Source: Krasilnikovia cinnamomea
Lineage (GTDB): Bacteria; Actinomycetota; Actinomycetes; Mycobacteriales; Micromonosporaceae
Direction: 5' to 3'
NCBI RefSeq assembly: GCF_004217545.1
Contig: NZ_SHKY01000001.1
Location: forward strand, 1,240,001-1,304,000
DNA length: 64,000 nt
Below the pieces are notes generated by a model. The model had not been told where the DNA came from. It saw only the letters and a program-made list of their open reading frames with translations, and made no database searches. The position numbers were made by a program, and so were the translations under genes. Within the stretch, counting starts at the first letter, position 1. Each line of letters starts with the position of its first letter. Below are positions 62,269 through 64,000 of the stretch, in pieces.

Positions 62269-63672
62269 TCAGGTGACCGGGACGTTGCGCAGGATCAGAT
62301 CCTTTCCCTGCGGCCAGAAGAAGTCATGGATCACCACCGTGACCGCCTTGGTCCGGGGGTTGGTGTCCCAGTCCACGAGGACCAGCTTGGTGCGCTGATT
62401 GACGGGTGGATTTCCGGTTCCGCTGCCGGTGAAGGGTACGTTTTCGAGCAGTGTGCCGTCCTTCGCGGTGACCGTGTACTGCATCCTGGAGTGGGTCGTT
62501 CCCTCGGTGACCGTCACGTAGCCGGTGATGGTGATGGAGGCCTGATGCCGGGACTTCGGGCCCTCGTTGGTCGTCCGTTTGATGCTCGTCAGTTCGAACC
62601 GGTAGCCGTATCCCTCGACCTTCCAGGGCCCCTGGCCTACAGCGTCGACGGTGATCTGCCGGGCCGGGGTGAACGGCGACGACGGCAGCCAACCCAGTAT
62701 CTCGTCCTTGTTGACGACCGCCTGCTGGACGGCGAATCCCAGTGCCGCCAGGAGCACGACGACCCACAGCATGCGGTAGCGCCGTGGCCGGCGGGAAACG
62801 GCGGGCATGGACGGACGCGACGGCGCCGGTGCGACGGGCCGGGCGGCGGTCAGCGCACGTCCGGCGACTGCCATGGGAACGGCCGGCGCCGCGGGCGGCG
62901 GTGCCTGCGGCGGCACGGGTACGGGCGCGGCCGGATCGAACGCACGGTTACGCGCCAACGCGAGGTTTCCGACGGTCTCCTTGTTCAGCTGGCTCGGTTC
63001 CGGCAGGTTCTGCGCCCGCATGGAGAGCTGAATCTGGTGGTAGATCGCGTGAAGTGACAGCAGCGGAAACGGCCCGGGTATGCCCTTCTCGAGGACACGC
63101 AGGAGTTCGCCGGTGAACCGGGTGTGCCGGCCATCCGGCGACGTCGCCAGGGCCGCCTGGTGCCAGCGCGTCGCGGTCATCACATAGGTGCCCGAAATCT
63201 CGATCATGCCGAGGACGTCACCGCTCATCAACGCCCGCCCGCTGTAGCAGCAGTCGAGGACGACCACCCGGCTCGCGCTCGGGTAGACCGGGCTGGCGAG
63301 GAAGATCTCCCGGATGTCGCGGTAGTTCAGCGCGGTTACGAAAGGACGGTCCGGGTGAGTGTCGCGCATCGCCAGATGCAGTTCGCCGCTGCGGTGACCG
63401 GCCAGCCCATGCCCGGCGAAATAGATCAGCAGGGTGTCCCCGGCGCGCTCCGCCCGATCGTGGAGCACCTGCAGGACATGGCCCGCGTCGGGCGGGTCGA
63501 GGATCAACTCGCAGCGGTCGGGCGGCAGGCCGCCAAGGCCCGGATCGGTCAACGCGGCCCGCAGGTCGACGAGGTTGTCGCGCACCGTCGGCAGGTCGTC
63601 GAGATGGCGATACCTGCTGACGCCGATGAGGACCGCGAACGATCGAGCCGGATCTGGCAGTCTGGTGTGCAC
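62269..63672 (-). CDS. Caspase-like protease with transmembrane anchor, paired with an EACC1-like protein
   Basis: The 467-residue protein begins with a caspase-fold domain (about 10-215): catalytic His88 in YFAGHG and the Cys pair in VLDCCYSG, with Cys142 the likely nucleophile. A Pro/Ala-rich linker leads to one transmembrane helix (about 301-320) and a C-terminal beta domain of about 140 residues. The caspase part would lie in the cytosol and the C-terminal part outside. Start GTG 63672 follows the stop of the upstream gene directly. Bacterial caspases in this context act as effectors of conflict systems that degrade proteins upon activation. The C-terminal domain may sense an external or envelope signal; this is inference. 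Confidence 0.85.
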   Translation of the reverse strand: MHTRLPDPARSFAVLIGVSRYRHLDDLPTVRDNLVDLRAALTDPGLGGLPPDRCELILDPPDAGHVLQVLHDRAERAGDTLLIYFAGHGLAGHRSGELHLAMRDTHPDRPFVTALNYRDIREIFLASPVYPSASRVVVLDCCYSGRALMSGDVLGMIEISGTYVMTATRWHQAALATSPDGRHTRFTGELLRVLEKGIPGPFPLLSLHAIYHQIQLSMRAQNLPEPSQLNKETVGNLALARNRAFDPAAPVPVPPQAPPPAAPAVPMAVAGRALTAARPVAPAPSRPSMPAVSRRPRRYRMLWVVVLLAALGFAVQQAVVNKDEILGWLPSSPFTPARQITVDAVGQGPWKVEGYGYRFELTSIKRTTNEGPKSRHQASITITGYVTVTEGTTHSRMQYTVTAKDGTLLENVPFTGSGTGNPPVNQRTKLVLVDWDTNPRTKAVTVVIHDFFWPQGKDLILRNVPVT

Positions 63673-64000
63673 CTATGGGCCCGGTTCGATGACGCCCAAG
63701 GCCTCGCGCACCAGCCGCGCTGGGTCGGCGGTGTTGCTGACGCTGAGCTGCGCCTTGCCGTTCGGGCCGCTCACGATGACCACGTCGGAGCGCTTGAGCC
63801 GCGCACGCTCCTTCAGATAGTCCAACACCGCCTGGACCATCGGGGTGCAGGCGCGGGCCAGCACGGCCGCCGTCGCCATCACGCCGATGACGGTCTCCGC
63901 GCCCATCGTGCCGGGGGCGGACGACATGCCTCGCAGACGCAGGTGCCCTCGCAACTCCGGAATCTCGCCGAGCCGCAACCACAGCGATTCGACGTCGGCG
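63673..64000 (-). CDS. EACC1-like (effector-associated constant component) protein, truncated by window end
   Basis: The frame is open to base 64000, so the N-terminus is outside the window; visible sequence starts ADVESLWLRLGEIPELRGHLRL. The features match the small EACC1 proteins found next to caspases, trypsins and other effectors in actinobacteria: a short N-terminal region with RLxEIPELRGxLRL, a central hydrophobic helix (ETVIGVMATAAVLARACTPMVQAVLDYL) and a C-terminal DVVIVSGPNGKAQLSVSNTADPARLVREALG. The fold and biochemical role of EACC1 are not established; it is thought to couple a sensor to an effector. Its stop is immediately followed by the GTG of the caspase gene. Confidence 0.7.
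   Translation of the reverse strand, partial: ADVESLWLRLGEIPELRGHLRLRGMSSAPGTMGAETVIGVMATAAVLARACTPMVQAVLDYLKERARLKRSDVVIVSGPNGKAQLSVSNTADPARLVREALGVIEPGP

Noticed and set aside
60211..63057. Open frame of 948 codons on the plus strand
   Set aside because: It is out of frame with the polytopic membrane protein and antisense to the caspase gene, which both have clear domains or helices.

Overview
The window is a 64 kb chromosomal piece from a high-GC actinobacterium. Codons end mostly in G or C, GTG starts and 1-4 base gene overlaps are common, and the gene content is actinobacterial: SARP regulators, a WXG100 protein with a DUF1023 hydrolase, an EACC1-like protein with a caspase, and many secreted proteins. 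A methyl-accepting chemotaxis protein and three diguanylate cyclase genes suggest a lineage with a motile stage, such as Actinoplanes or another Micromonosporaceae. That placement is inference. I saw no rRNA, tRNA, CRISPR array, phage or intact insertion sequence.

Layout. 0-5 kb: the 3' part of a secreted GH26 mannanase, a transposase scar, a three-gene WXG100 / alpha-beta hydrolase / lipoprotein operon and another lipoprotein. 5-9 kb: a GNAT-like protein, a large PLP-dependent basic amino acid decarboxylase and an acetyltransferase. 9.2-11.2 kb: a mercury-type cassette with a MerR-style promoter, an HTH-less metal-sensor protein, a full MerR regulator, a MerT/MerF-like membrane protein, and a UPF0060 protein. 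11.3-24.4 kb: two paralogous TPR-GGDEF proteins bracket a double membrane-GGDEF protein, an S8-type peptidase, a short SARP regulator divergent from a STAND ATPase, and a secreted vWD-domain protein. 24.6-28.4 kb: small regulators, a large membrane protein, and a MarR-cupin pair sharing a tandem operator.

28.5-40.8 kb is the most interesting block. It holds an exported animal-type haem peroxidase with RTX repeats and fibronectin domains, a Tat-exported multicopper oxidase coupled to a membrane-anchored protein with a His-rich tail, a SARP regulator with a P-loop domain, and a secreted PKD-type protein. Upstream of the PKD-type gene are four copies of CTGAGGT at exact 11-base spacing, the classic layout of a SARP binding site. 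Related copies lie in the gap between the oxidase operon and the SARP gene. I infer one regulon for an extracellular oxidative system; Mn(II) oxidation is one possible function.

41-52 kb: a hybrid histidine kinase with a sharp internal codon-usage change, an HxlR regulator divergent from a methyltransferase, an orphan sugar-binding lipoprotein, a chemotaxis receptor, an exported cyclophilin and several smaller enzymes. 52-57 kb: a carbohydrate block in which an AhpD-like protein, an SCP2-like protein and a glycogen-debranching-type enzyme are co-transcribed and converge on a GH15 enzyme. 57-62 kb: an MFS exporter, a secreted PKD-type protein, and a PadR regulator followed by a polytopic membrane protein. 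The right edge holds a caspase-like protease with an EACC1-like partner, cut by the window end; these belong to a predicted actinobacterial conflict (defence or suicide) system.
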